Shown here: positions 57,901 to 64,000 of the stretch, in pieces
How the letters are laid out: every line of letters begins with the position of its first letter
How positions within the stretch are numbered: the stretch's first letter is position 1
Assembly (NCBI RefSeq): GCF_921293095.1
Contig: NC_060257.1
Coordinates: 59,680,968 to 59,744,967, forward strand
DNA from: Ischnura elegans
Lineage: Eukaryota; Arthropoda; Insecta; Odonata; Coenagrionidae
DNA: 64,000 bases
Direction: 5' to 3'
The notes under the pieces: model-generated
Seen by the model: the letters and a program-made list of their open reading frames with translations, nothing else
Told to the model about the DNA's origin: nothing
Databases searched by the model: none
Position numbers and translations under genes: made by a program

Positions 57901-60239
57901 TAACCAAGAATTTTGGTTGATTTCAAAGATAAACTTTCAAGCCATTAAAAACAATTTTTCTTTTAACTTAGAAAATCAAAGCTTATTATGTACACATGGA
58001 ATTTCAATGTGGTGGCTTCAGTGAATGCAATATTCTTATGGACTTACATTAAAGACTCCCATTAAAGTTTTTAAAAAGTCGTTGCAATTAGAGGGCATAT
58101 ATGGTGAACTTAATTTGCCATAAAACGTAGCAATTTATCATGCCCCCATAAAAATAGCGAGATTTTATTAGCCAAAACACATTCGTACGGAACCCAAAAT
58201 TTCCACACGAAATTTTGCAGATAATTACTAAGTGCCATCGTATTTAATTTATTATTGCCGCAAATAAACCGAAAGGCAAAAATGGTCGAAAAGATTATGG
58301 TAGATATAAAAATTTAGCCGATGAATTAAGAATTTCATCAAATATGAATAACGCAAAAGAGAGAAGTGGTTTTCAACATTTTTACGTTAATGCCATAACT
58401 TATGTGGTAGGTGATAGACCATTTGTTGGAATTAAGAATTTGAGGTAAATTATTGGGATTTCACAGCACGGGGTCCGGTTATAAATCCACGGAAGCAATT
58501 TCTAAATTGGAAAAAATTCTTCCCGAAAAGAAGGATTTGATAAAACTACGATCATTTAAGGATTTGATATATTTTCCCCTGAAAAATGGTTCCCACTCGC
58601 GCTCAATGCTTACTCTTCAATGCATATTTTAATAGTTACTATATGGCGAATCAATGCATTCAGAACTTCTCCCTAAATGAACGACCTGAATGAGTCGAAG
58701 ACCACTTGCGGTTCATTTCAGACATTTCGTTACACAGAACATGTTCAAGGCACCCCAAATATGGTTCTTATTTCCCAACAATCAAGTTTAAAATAACTAT
58801 CACTCAAGTAGCACTTCATGCCCTGAAGACGATGGACAACTCGCCCATCGAAACGTCGGCCGAGATGGAGTTGGAGAACCTGACCCGGTGGAAATCCCGT
58901 GTAACCTTCCACAATTCTATACGCCGGGAAAGCCTACGATCATTCTCTTCTTACCATGACTATCGCCTTTAATTACTATACTCTAGCCTAATCCTTGACC
59001 AAATTGACTCGGAACATTTTATCCACCTCCTCTCAAAGTAAATAGCGGCCCTACGGATGAAATGATGGCGTTGAGAAGAAAAGCTGAAGCTACACTTGAC
59101 GAATATTAAAAAAAAAACTGGGGTTTATATCATCGTCCTGCGCTCGAGTGGTATATAATGGGAGTCGCCAGCCTAGAGTAGCTTATTTTTCTTATTGTTT
59201 TCTAATTCTGGCAAAAATAACAAAAAGGCAGCCTTAATCATGTAGTTTGGGAGAAAACGGAGGTTGCTTCTGTAACGAGAATAGGCTCGTTGGGCACATC
59301 ACACTGAGTTGATTTTGGAAAAAAGTAAACTTTTGTTGCTGAAACCGGTAATTTTCCATTGCTATTTAAGAATACTTTGCATAAATGTTGCCGCTCAAAT
59401 CTTATTTATGTTACATATGCAATTTTCACTATTTCCCTGCATTCATTTTATATGATAATGAGTGACTTGTCATTTCCCTTCAACTCCTTTAATTTGAAAT
59501 TTATAGTCACATCACAATTTAATATTACTGTTTGCAAATATGAAAACAGAACGACAAAATTGCTGCAAATGAGTAAAATATTGATAATAATGAGGCGTTG
59601 ATGCAACAATCGTTGGGAAAATACAATATCAAGTCTCAATTATGTTTTAATTTGTATTGACATTGCCCCAATGGATGAGCAGTAGCTCAAAATATGTGTA
59701 TCTGTACATGGAAGCTGTAAATGTCACTAAAACATATGTATGGGACCTACAACTACCTACAATTTCCTACGATGCACGATTCATATTTGGTCAGTATAAA
59801 ACTTTAGAAATAAAAACCGAAGAGCCACTTGCTGAAACTTTTTTCTCAAATATGAAGTAATTTATCATAACATGAAAATTCGTACTCAGATATTGTGAGC
59901 TGGAGCGTTCATTTTCACCAAATTTCGGAAGATAAAAGTATTTATCGTTATTACTTACGCAGGTGTTCGTCATTGGGACTATTGGCCACTAAAAAGTAGG
60001 ATGTGTAAGAGCGTACTATATTTTAAAAACGATAAAGGGATGATTTTGACGGGAGATAAAGTGAAAAAAAGAGAGAAAAGAGAGATACTCACGCGTTTTC
60101 ACGTTTCGCACCATCTTGACGCAGCAGCCGTGACAGGTGAGCAGGGGGGGCTGGTCCCTGGGCAGCGCCGTGTAGTTGAATGGGTCCTTGCATCTTTGGT
60201 CCGCCCAACTGTCGCACTCATAGCAGTAGATGGAGCGAG
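42663..60239 (-). CDS. qvr: Quiver/Sleepless, GPI-anchored Ly6 protein (partial: N-terminal exon missing)
   Basis: Exons 60239-60093 and 42910-42663 join in phase (C|AA = Gln) across a 17.2-kb intron. Together they give the mature Ly6/uPAR three-finger domain, beginning [20 protein letters not shown], with [17 protein letters not shown] in the middle and [20 protein letters not shown] near the end. A Cys-Asn pair and a hydrophobic tail follow. The pattern closely matches insect Quiver/Sleepless. That extracellular GPI-linked protein promotes Shaker potassium-channel activity, inhibits nicotinic acetylcholine receptors and controls sleep in Drosophila. The signal-peptide exon is absent: the first exon here starts inside a codon (..|CT, expected Thr). 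No candidate was found between 60240 and 64000, so it probably lies past the window edge. Confidence 0.95.
42911..45340. other. qvr: qvr intron, 3' part: no repeat ends recognised
   Basis: Purine-skewed stretch (about 42950-43560, GGT/GGA-rich on the plus strand), then AT-rich DNA. No coding similarity. The E-box/CRE composite at 43591-43604 lies here. Confidence 0.4.
43591..43604. promoter_or_regulatory. Overlapping E-box and CRE in the qvr intron
   Basis: CACGTG (43591-43596) overlaps TGACGTCA (43595-43602). CACGTG is the canonical bHLH site, including CLOCK/CYCLE, and TGACGTCA is the CREB/ATF site. It sits about 680 nt upstream of the last qvr exon. Another palindromic CRE (GGTGACGTCACC) lies at 40478-40489, past the gene's 3' end. 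Confidence 0.25.
45358..45668. repeat. Two-copy tandem duplication, period about 159 bp
   Basis: TGTTGAACGCTTCTTGGTGA at 45361 recurs as TGTTGAAAGCTTCTTGGTAA at 45520. Both units contain ATCACTCTCATTAATTTGA and GTTTGAGG.AGAAC. Located in the qvr intron. Confidence 0.9.
46653..47331. repeat. Large palindrome, arms about 218 bp, with a MITE at its centre
   Basis: 46653-46870 is inverted at 47109-47331 (for example CCAAAACCTTGCACGTAACA left, TGTTACGTGCAAGGTTTTGG right; AATGCTGTTTACTAAACATT at the inner edge). The 238-bp centre is a separate inverted-repeat element (46871-47108). Confidence 0.9.
46871..47108. mobile_element. Palindromic MITE, AAAGGCCGTTTTACACGG shell
   Basis: Inverted ends AAAGGCCGTTTTACACGG and AAAGACCGTTTTACTCGG, then GCACGGAATTGCG / ACACGGAATTGAG. 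The interior has GAATGCATGAAC and TTAGAACAGGGGCTATTTTT, a decayed form of the AGAACAGGTTCT centre in the other members. Confidence 0.8.
47685..47936. mobile_element. hAT-type MITE
   Basis: Exact 8-bp duplication ATTATGGT on both sides. Ends CAGTAGCAGATTCAGAG and, inverted, CAGTGGCGGATACAG. Confidence 0.9.
49084..49976. mobile_element. hAT-type element
   Basis: Exact 8-bp duplication GTCACAGA (49076-49083 and 49977-49984). Left end TATTGACGTGCCCAGC, inverted right end CAAGGGCGTACCCAGG, with G/C-run subterminal sequence on both sides. No intact transposase. A hammerhead-like sequence lies inside at 49346-49378. Confidence 0.75.
51015..51465. repeat. Two-copy tandem duplication, period 238 bp
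   Basis: Units begin AGACAAATA at 51015 and 51253. They share GATACGTTTTCCATGA, TTCTTAAATATTTACCTC and GAAAAATAACAGGTTGT. Confidence 0.92.
51487..51609. repeat. Foldback with hammerhead-like core
   Basis: Arms 51487-51542 and 51552-51609 (AATTCGTACGACGCG...CAGAGCCATC and its inverse), ending in TGCACTTTT / AAAAGTGCA. The right arm contains CTAGATGATGGCTC, then GGCGAAACGCGTC. Confidence 0.85.
52612..52692 (-). pseudogene. Non-LTR retrotransposon fragment
   Basis: Antisense sequence TATCCGTTCGGCAAAGTATC, then TCGTCTCTGTCGGA, aligns with TATCCGTTCGGCAAAAAATC at 55925 in the larger copy. It ends where a tRNA-like sequence begins. Confidence 0.7.
52699..52771 (+). tRNA. tRNA-Asp(GTC)-like sequence, probably a pseudogene or SINE head
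   Basis: A cloverleaf can be drawn: acceptor GTCCTGG / TCAGGCC (one T-C mismatch), A box TAGCGCAACTGG, anticodon stem CCCGG/CCGGG with loop CCGTCAA (anticodon GTC), T arm CTAGG-TTCGAGT-CCCAG. Position 33 is C where U is nearly invariant, and stems have mismatches, so a functional tRNA is unlikely. It abuts a retrotransposon fragment. Confidence 0.6.
53495..53508 (+). repeat. C homopolymer, 14 nt
   Basis: Uninterrupted C run next to G-rich sequence. Prone to length errors. Confidence 0.9.
54343..55256. mobile_element. Candidate hAT element with a nested SINE
   Basis: Left end CAGGGGCGGTACCTGAG, inverted right end CAGCGCCGGATCTAGG. Flanking octamers AATATCCT and AATATTAT agree at 6 of 8. A SINE at 54462-54758 lies within. 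Confidence 0.45.
54462..54758 (-). mobile_element. tRNA-derived SINE, copy truncated at its tail
   Basis: Minus strand. The head GGGATCGGGTTAATGTGG and B-box-like GGGGTTCAAATCC are followed by part of the body shared with 17043-17523. Confidence 0.8.
55745..56405 (-). mobile_element. 5'-truncated non-LTR retrotransposon (reverse-transcriptase C-terminus and 3' UTR)
   Basis: The minus-strand frame from about 56397 reads [20 protein letters not shown], then [20 protein letters not shown] and [18 protein letters not shown]. It ends SQPR at a stop near 55862. The [16 protein letters not shown] block is typical of the C-terminus of Jockey/CR1-like elements. The 3' end is the short repeat TGTAGATGTAGATGAA. 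This is the best-preserved copy in the window and open across 178 codons. The endonuclease and most of the polymerase are missing, as expected from incomplete reverse transcription. Confidence 0.9.
57415..57560 (+). pseudogene. Non-LTR retrotransposon fragment, opposite orientation
   Basis: The plus strand reads [20 protein letters not shown], then [14 protein letters not shown], matching [20 protein letters not shown] and [11 protein letters not shown] of the copy at 55862-56400. Confidence 0.75.
58823..58857 (+). ncRNA. Hammerhead-ribozyme-like core
   Basis: CTGAAGA (58823-58829), a stem GATGG/CCATC, then CGAAAC and GTC. This is the order CUGANGA - stem II - GAAA - UH of hammerheads, of the type often seen in Penelope-like retroelements. 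One extra C before the stem puts the core a base out of register, so activity is doubtful. Confidence 0.4.
60093..60239 (-). CDS. qvr: qvr exon encoding the first half of the Ly6 domain
   Basis: 147 nt (2 + 48 codons + 1) between a CTTCGGCAG acceptor and a GTGAGT donor. It carries the first seven cysteines of the mature domain (YCYEC, QRCKD, LTCHGCC). A pyrimidine-rich tract (CTTCTTCCTGCTGCTGCTCC) precedes the acceptor. Other frames here are longer but compositionally biased; only this frame has family similarity. Confidence 0.96.
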
Positions 60240-60352
60240 CTGCCGAAGTTCAATCAAAGAGGAGGAACAGGAGCAGCAGCAGGAAGAAGCAGAGGTCCAC
60301 GAGGAGCGAGGCGATGAGTAGAACGGTGTCGTAGTGCGATGTTTCGACGTCC

Positions 60353-60402
60353 ACAAGATGGCGGCGGCGGATGACGTCAAAATGGCGGCAAACGAGAGGG
60401 AG
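60353..60402. promoter_or_regulatory. CRE palindrome between two ATGGCGGC motifs upstream of the qvr Ly6 exon
   Basis: TGACGTCA at 60372-60379 is preceded by AAGATGGCGGCGGCGG and followed by AAAATGGCGGC. TGACGTCA is the full CREB/ATF site, and AAGATGGCGGC resembles the YY1/Pho-type motif. The cluster lies about 130 nt upstream of the exon acceptor in gene orientation. It could mark an internal promoter; function is inferred only. Confidence 0.3.
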
Positions 60403-61203
60403 TTGTTGTGTGGTGAGACACGTGAAGATCGCCGCGCGGGGAGGCAAAAGACACCGAGGGATACGACGATGCACGTTGGCGATGCACACAAAAAAATACA
60501 TGGCGCATGCCAGGCAAAAAAAAGCACCGTGAGCACACAAAAAAAGGCACACACACACATGGTATTAGAGAGGGATTTCTTTTTTACAAGGAAGTCCGTA
60601 GACAAAGGGATAGAGTAGGGGTGGGGGTACACAACAATGAGAGGCAGCAGCAACAATGCTTTCAGGGTGAGACAGAGAAGAATGAGTTAAATGCATCATA
60701 ATCAGCCACACATACATTTTGTGTAGGCACACAAGTACATAGATGAGGAGCTACACAGTGAACAGTGATGAAATGCAGGTATCCGAATACATTCAGTGAA
60801 CAGATTCAGAATAAGAGTGGACTTTGCCCACATGCTGTGATTAATTTACACAATTCATATTCATTACCTACAAATTGGTACAATGCACGACTCGCATTGA
60901 GTCAATAATGAACTTCAATAAAAACCAAAGGGCCACCTGCTTAAAATTTACTCTCAAAGATATAGAAATTTATCATAATATGGAAATGTTTATTGAGATA
61001 TTATGGGTAGGAGCCTTCATTTTCACCAATTTCAATAAGATAAAAGGTTATTACTTCTGCAGGTGTTTGTCACTATAGTTAAAACATTTTGGATTATATC
61101 TGCGCATTACTTTTTGGGTAGCTCCAATGCTTCCCCACCGACGTCGATTGTTTTTTAAAAGGAGATGTTCTCTTGAAATTCCCTTGAAAAAGCGACCAGT
61201 GCC

Positions 61204-61485
61204 AAGGTGCGTTTACACTGCGTAACATGTCATATAACACAAGTTACATATAACATGATTTACGAAAAATTTCCGAAACTGACGTAACATTTTACGTGAA
61301 ACATTACGTTATAAAACAAAAATCCGTGTTACATAATATTTATATTTTACTTAATAACACGATATTTTGATTCATAGCACAATGTTACACGTAACATGTT
61401 ACACGGATTTGCAACTTTTTCGTAAAACATGTTAAGTATATGTAACTTGTTTTATATAACATGTTACATAGTGTAAACGCACCTT
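61204..61485. mobile_element. Palindromic MITE, AAGGTGCGTTTACAC shell, GTAACATGTTAC words
   Basis: Inverted ends AAGGTGCGTTTACACTGCGT and AAGGTGCGTTTACACTATGT, each followed by AACATGT. The interior is full of GTAACAT/ATGTTAC words in both orientations. Confidence 0.88.
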
Positions 61486-62157
61486 TAGTCGGTAAACATT
61501 GGGGCCAACCAAAGAGTGACGTGAATATATGTCCCAAAATATTTTAACCAATAAGATAAAAGCACATTGAAAAAGTTTAACTTTAATTATGCAAAGATTG
61601 ATATACTATATTTTCTTCAACTGCTGTTTTTCCTCATTAAAAAATCGAAGTTTCCACAAAAGAGATACGCTGATGAAAAGGATTAAAAAATTTTGTGGAA
61701 AATATTGAAGCCTCATACTCATATCATCCCTTTATGTTGAGAAAAAAACAATTATATGCAAGGTGGCTCTTATCATTAACTTTTGCATTTAGGTGGAGTC
61801 AGAGGTACAGTTTAAAAAAAACAGTATTGACACAGAAGGCTGAACAACAGCAAGAACAACAAGTAAGCACAGCATTAATGACACCAATGAGATGCAAGGG
61901 ATGACATCAAGTAGCAGATGGGGGAATTCTACCAGGAACACACCCAAACGCAAAGACGATTGCTTTTGGTCGGTGACACAGTCACAACATTCGTATTTCA
62001 TTTTTTTTGGTCGGAGCTTCCTTTCATCGCTTTCAAATACAATGACAGGATGCTCCGTCCGTTACGACAGTTCACCGACTCCTCGGCAGTTGTCTTTGCG
62101 ATTATAAATGCGCGTGAACCCAGGACGCGAGACACAACGTCACCGGGACACGTGATG

Positions 62158-62187
62158 AGGGGTTAGGGGGGGGGGGGGGAGGGAAGG
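62158..62187 (+). repeat. G-rich homopolymeric tract
   Basis: A run of more than a dozen G, capable of forming a quadruplex and prone to length errors. Confidence 0.8.
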
Positions 62188-62197
62188 AAATAAAAAG

Positions 62198-62830
62198 TGA
62201 AGGTTTGGGAAGCGAGAATCAATGAACGTTGATTCAGGCGAAGAACCATGCTGGAGGTGTCTATTCGTTAAAATGAGTCATTGGTTTCGCCCACGCGTTA
62301 TCTTTGGCTCGTGGGTAGACACTAATTTTCGAAAGATAAACATAATCTCATTACTACAATACCGTACCATTGCTGTTATCGTTGAATGTATTCGACTCAC
62401 TAGCTATTGAAATTTGATTACTATTTGATTCGAATATCGTTTGATTCAATAGTTACTCGATACGACTATCATTCGGTTCCCTCAGTTAATCGAGAATGAA
62501 GACTCATTGTTGGAAAACTGAAGGTTGGGAAGGCAGAAACAATGAACTTTGATCCAGGTGGAGAATCATGCCTGAGCGATCAATTCGATGAAGTGAGTCA
62601 TCGGTTTCGGATTGCTGATCTTTTGATCGTTAGCAGATTCTAATTTTCTAGAAAAAAACTTCGATAGCTATAATAGCGTGAACTACTCGCTAAATTAATT
62701 TGACTCTCGGGATATTCAAATTTGATTACTATTAGAATCGAACATTGTTTGATTCAATTATTACTCGATGTGATTATTCTTCTGTTCCAACAATTATTTG
62801 AGAATGATGGCTCTTCTGAGTTCGATTATT
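62198..62830. repeat. Two-copy diverged tandem duplication, period about 320 bp
   Basis: GAAGGTTTGGGAAGCGAGAA at 62199 matches GAAGGTTGGGAAGGCAGAAA at 62520. AATCATGCCTGAG, TTTGATTACTATT and TTGATTCAAT.GTTACTCGAT blocks follow in both units. Confidence 0.8.
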
Positions 62831-63495
62831 ATTTCACGAGTTCGATAAAATTGGTAAACAACTTACAAGTTATTCAAACAATAAAACTATGATCTACGCG
62901 ATGAACTGACTTACATGCTGAGCATTCAATCGAGACCGCTATGCAAATATATTGATATTATAACATAGACATTTCTCGTTTCCTAAAATTATTTAAGTTT
63001 GATTGTAATCGGAGGCCTATTACTGCGGAGTTCATCAATCGTACGGCTAGATAATGGATAAAAATCACCCAATACATTAGTTGAATCATAAAAAATCACT
63101 CAATCGACCGGTTCGTCAATCGTTTTAGAAAACTCGATTTTTCTCCCAAGAAGTAGGATAACTGGGGTCATTGATGAGTAAATTTCCCACGTCACGTGAT
63201 TTACATAATGGGGACACGTGTGTTTACTGAATACGGTACTAGCTACCATTCTCTGCTAATCCATACTCTGAGAAAACAACGCAGAAACCACGATGAACTT
63301 TTTTCAGTTCCTGAAATTATATCCGAGGGATATCTATTACTATCAAATTAACCAATGCTCGAGCTAATTGGGCGATAAAACTCACCAACTTCACGAGTTA
63401 AACCATTAAAAAAAAATAATTTTTATTGACAGCTTCGTCACTATTTTCATCTAGGATGACCTATTCTAGTATTTTTGTCCCACTAATGATTCATC

Positions 63496-63737
63496 TAGGA
63501 TAATTATGACTGGATATATTTTGAAGATAACTTACGATGGTCTGACTCTACGTCCTGGATTACCTAATTATACCCGTCCAGATAGAGGCCGACAAGGATC
63601 AATGTAGACACGTGAAGTAGGATAATTATAATTGGATATATTTTGATGGCATAACGATACGATGGCCTGACTCGGCGTGATAGTGCTGGATTACCCATTA
63701 CAGCCGTCCAGATAGCGGTCGACGAGGATCAAAGTAG
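63496..63737. repeat. Two-copy tandem duplication, period about 122 bp
   Basis: TAGGATAATTATGACTGGAT at 63496 and TAGGATAATTATAATTGGAT at 63618. Both units continue to CGTCCAGATAG.GG.CGAC.AGG. Confidence 0.88.
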
Positions 63738-64000
63738 TCGCGGCAGTCTCAGAGGGCGCATTTAATTTTGCCCGGCAGAAAACCTCATTACGGTCCGCTC
63801 GGCTTGTCGACTCGGAGCGAGGGAGCGAGCCGAGACCTTGCGTGAGGACAGGGCCGAACACAAGAGAAAAGCGATATGCGTGGAGAGACGATGAGACAGC
63901 GTTACAAAAAAACAAAGGCGAAACTTAGCTAAACCGCAATTTTGCAGACCTTCACGGGAGGGGGAGCATTGATTTTTTTACGCGTCCTGCGGTTAAATGT

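Larger units (their letters stand above)
59769..61075. repeat. Direct repeat (about 200 bp) flanking the qvr Ly6 exon
   Basis: 59769-59978 and 60880-61075 share ACGATGCACGATTC / ACAATGCACGACTC, AGAGCCACTTGCT / AGGGCCACCTGCT, TTCATTTTCACCAA and TTACTTACGCAGGTGTTCGT / TTACTTCTGCAGGTGTTTGT. The exon at 60093-60239 lies between them. Confidence 0.8.

Noticed and set aside
60099-60656. A 185-codon minus-strand open frame rich in Leu, Ser and Cys
   Set aside because: It overlaps the qvr Ly6 exon in another frame, has strong compositional bias and no family similarity. The exon frame with splice sites explains the region.
63691-63915. Minus-strand frame beginning MFFCNAVSSS as the missing qvr signal-peptide exon
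   Set aside because: The hydrophobic stretch is weak, there is no donor in the required phase, and it overlaps a tandem duplication.
1-64000. Operons, Shine-Dalgarno sites, CRISPR arrays, phage genes
   Set aside because: None seen; gene structure is spliced eukaryotic throughout.

Overview
The window is animal nuclear DNA, most likely from an insect with a large, repeat-rich genome. Both recognisable genes are spliced, with small exons, GT-AG introns of kilobases and AT-rich introns. Their proteins are metazoan (lunapark) and insect-type (quiver/sleepless). I cannot name the species. There are no prokaryotic genes, operons or CRISPR arrays.

Gene 1 is lunapark (lnpk) on the minus strand. I could assemble a complete coding region of nine exons between 28993 (ATG) and 6912 (stop). 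All eight coding introns have GT-AG ends in compatible phase, and the exons add up to exactly 1548 bases (515 residues plus stop). The product is an ER-membrane protein: two transmembrane segments, a coiled coil, a proline-rich linker, the C2-C2 lunapark zinc finger and an acidic tail. A possible non-coding first exon lies near 29756-29850.

Gene 2 is quiver/sleepless (qvr), also minus strand. Two exons (60239-60093 and 42910-42663), separated by a 17.2-kb intron, join in phase to give the whole Ly6/three-finger domain and a hydrophobic GPI-type tail. The signal-peptide exon was not found and probably lies beyond 64000.

Almost everything else is transposon debris. The left edge (1-1034) and 55745-56405 are non-LTR retrotransposon pieces, with related fragments at 14830, 31078, 52612 and 57415. 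Several hAT elements are bounded by 8-bp duplications (2290-4281, 31179-31439, 47685-47936, 49084-49976). pogo/Tigger-like elements with TA duplications sit at 8259-8848, 15500-16618, 20229-21113 and 21133-22307. A piggyBac-like MITE at 14280-14563 lies close beside an lnpk exon. A long-terminal-inverted-repeat element (10143-12660) keeps the two ends of a transposon protein but has lost its middle. tRNA-derived SINEs, a Helitron-type helicase tail, tandem duplications and large foldbacks fill much of the remainder.

The least ordinary material is: (a) five small palindromic elements (near 17.6, 33.4, 36.3, 46.9 and 61.2 kb) sharing an outer AAGGCC..TTACACG-like shell around different self-complementary word bodies; (b) a 1.34-kb element built from TGTTCA/TGAACA words (34781-36123); (c) several hammerhead-ribozyme-like cores (2.6, 49.35, 51.55, 52.3 and 58.8 kb); and (d) an lnpk zinc-finger exon with transposon sequence within tens of bases on each side.
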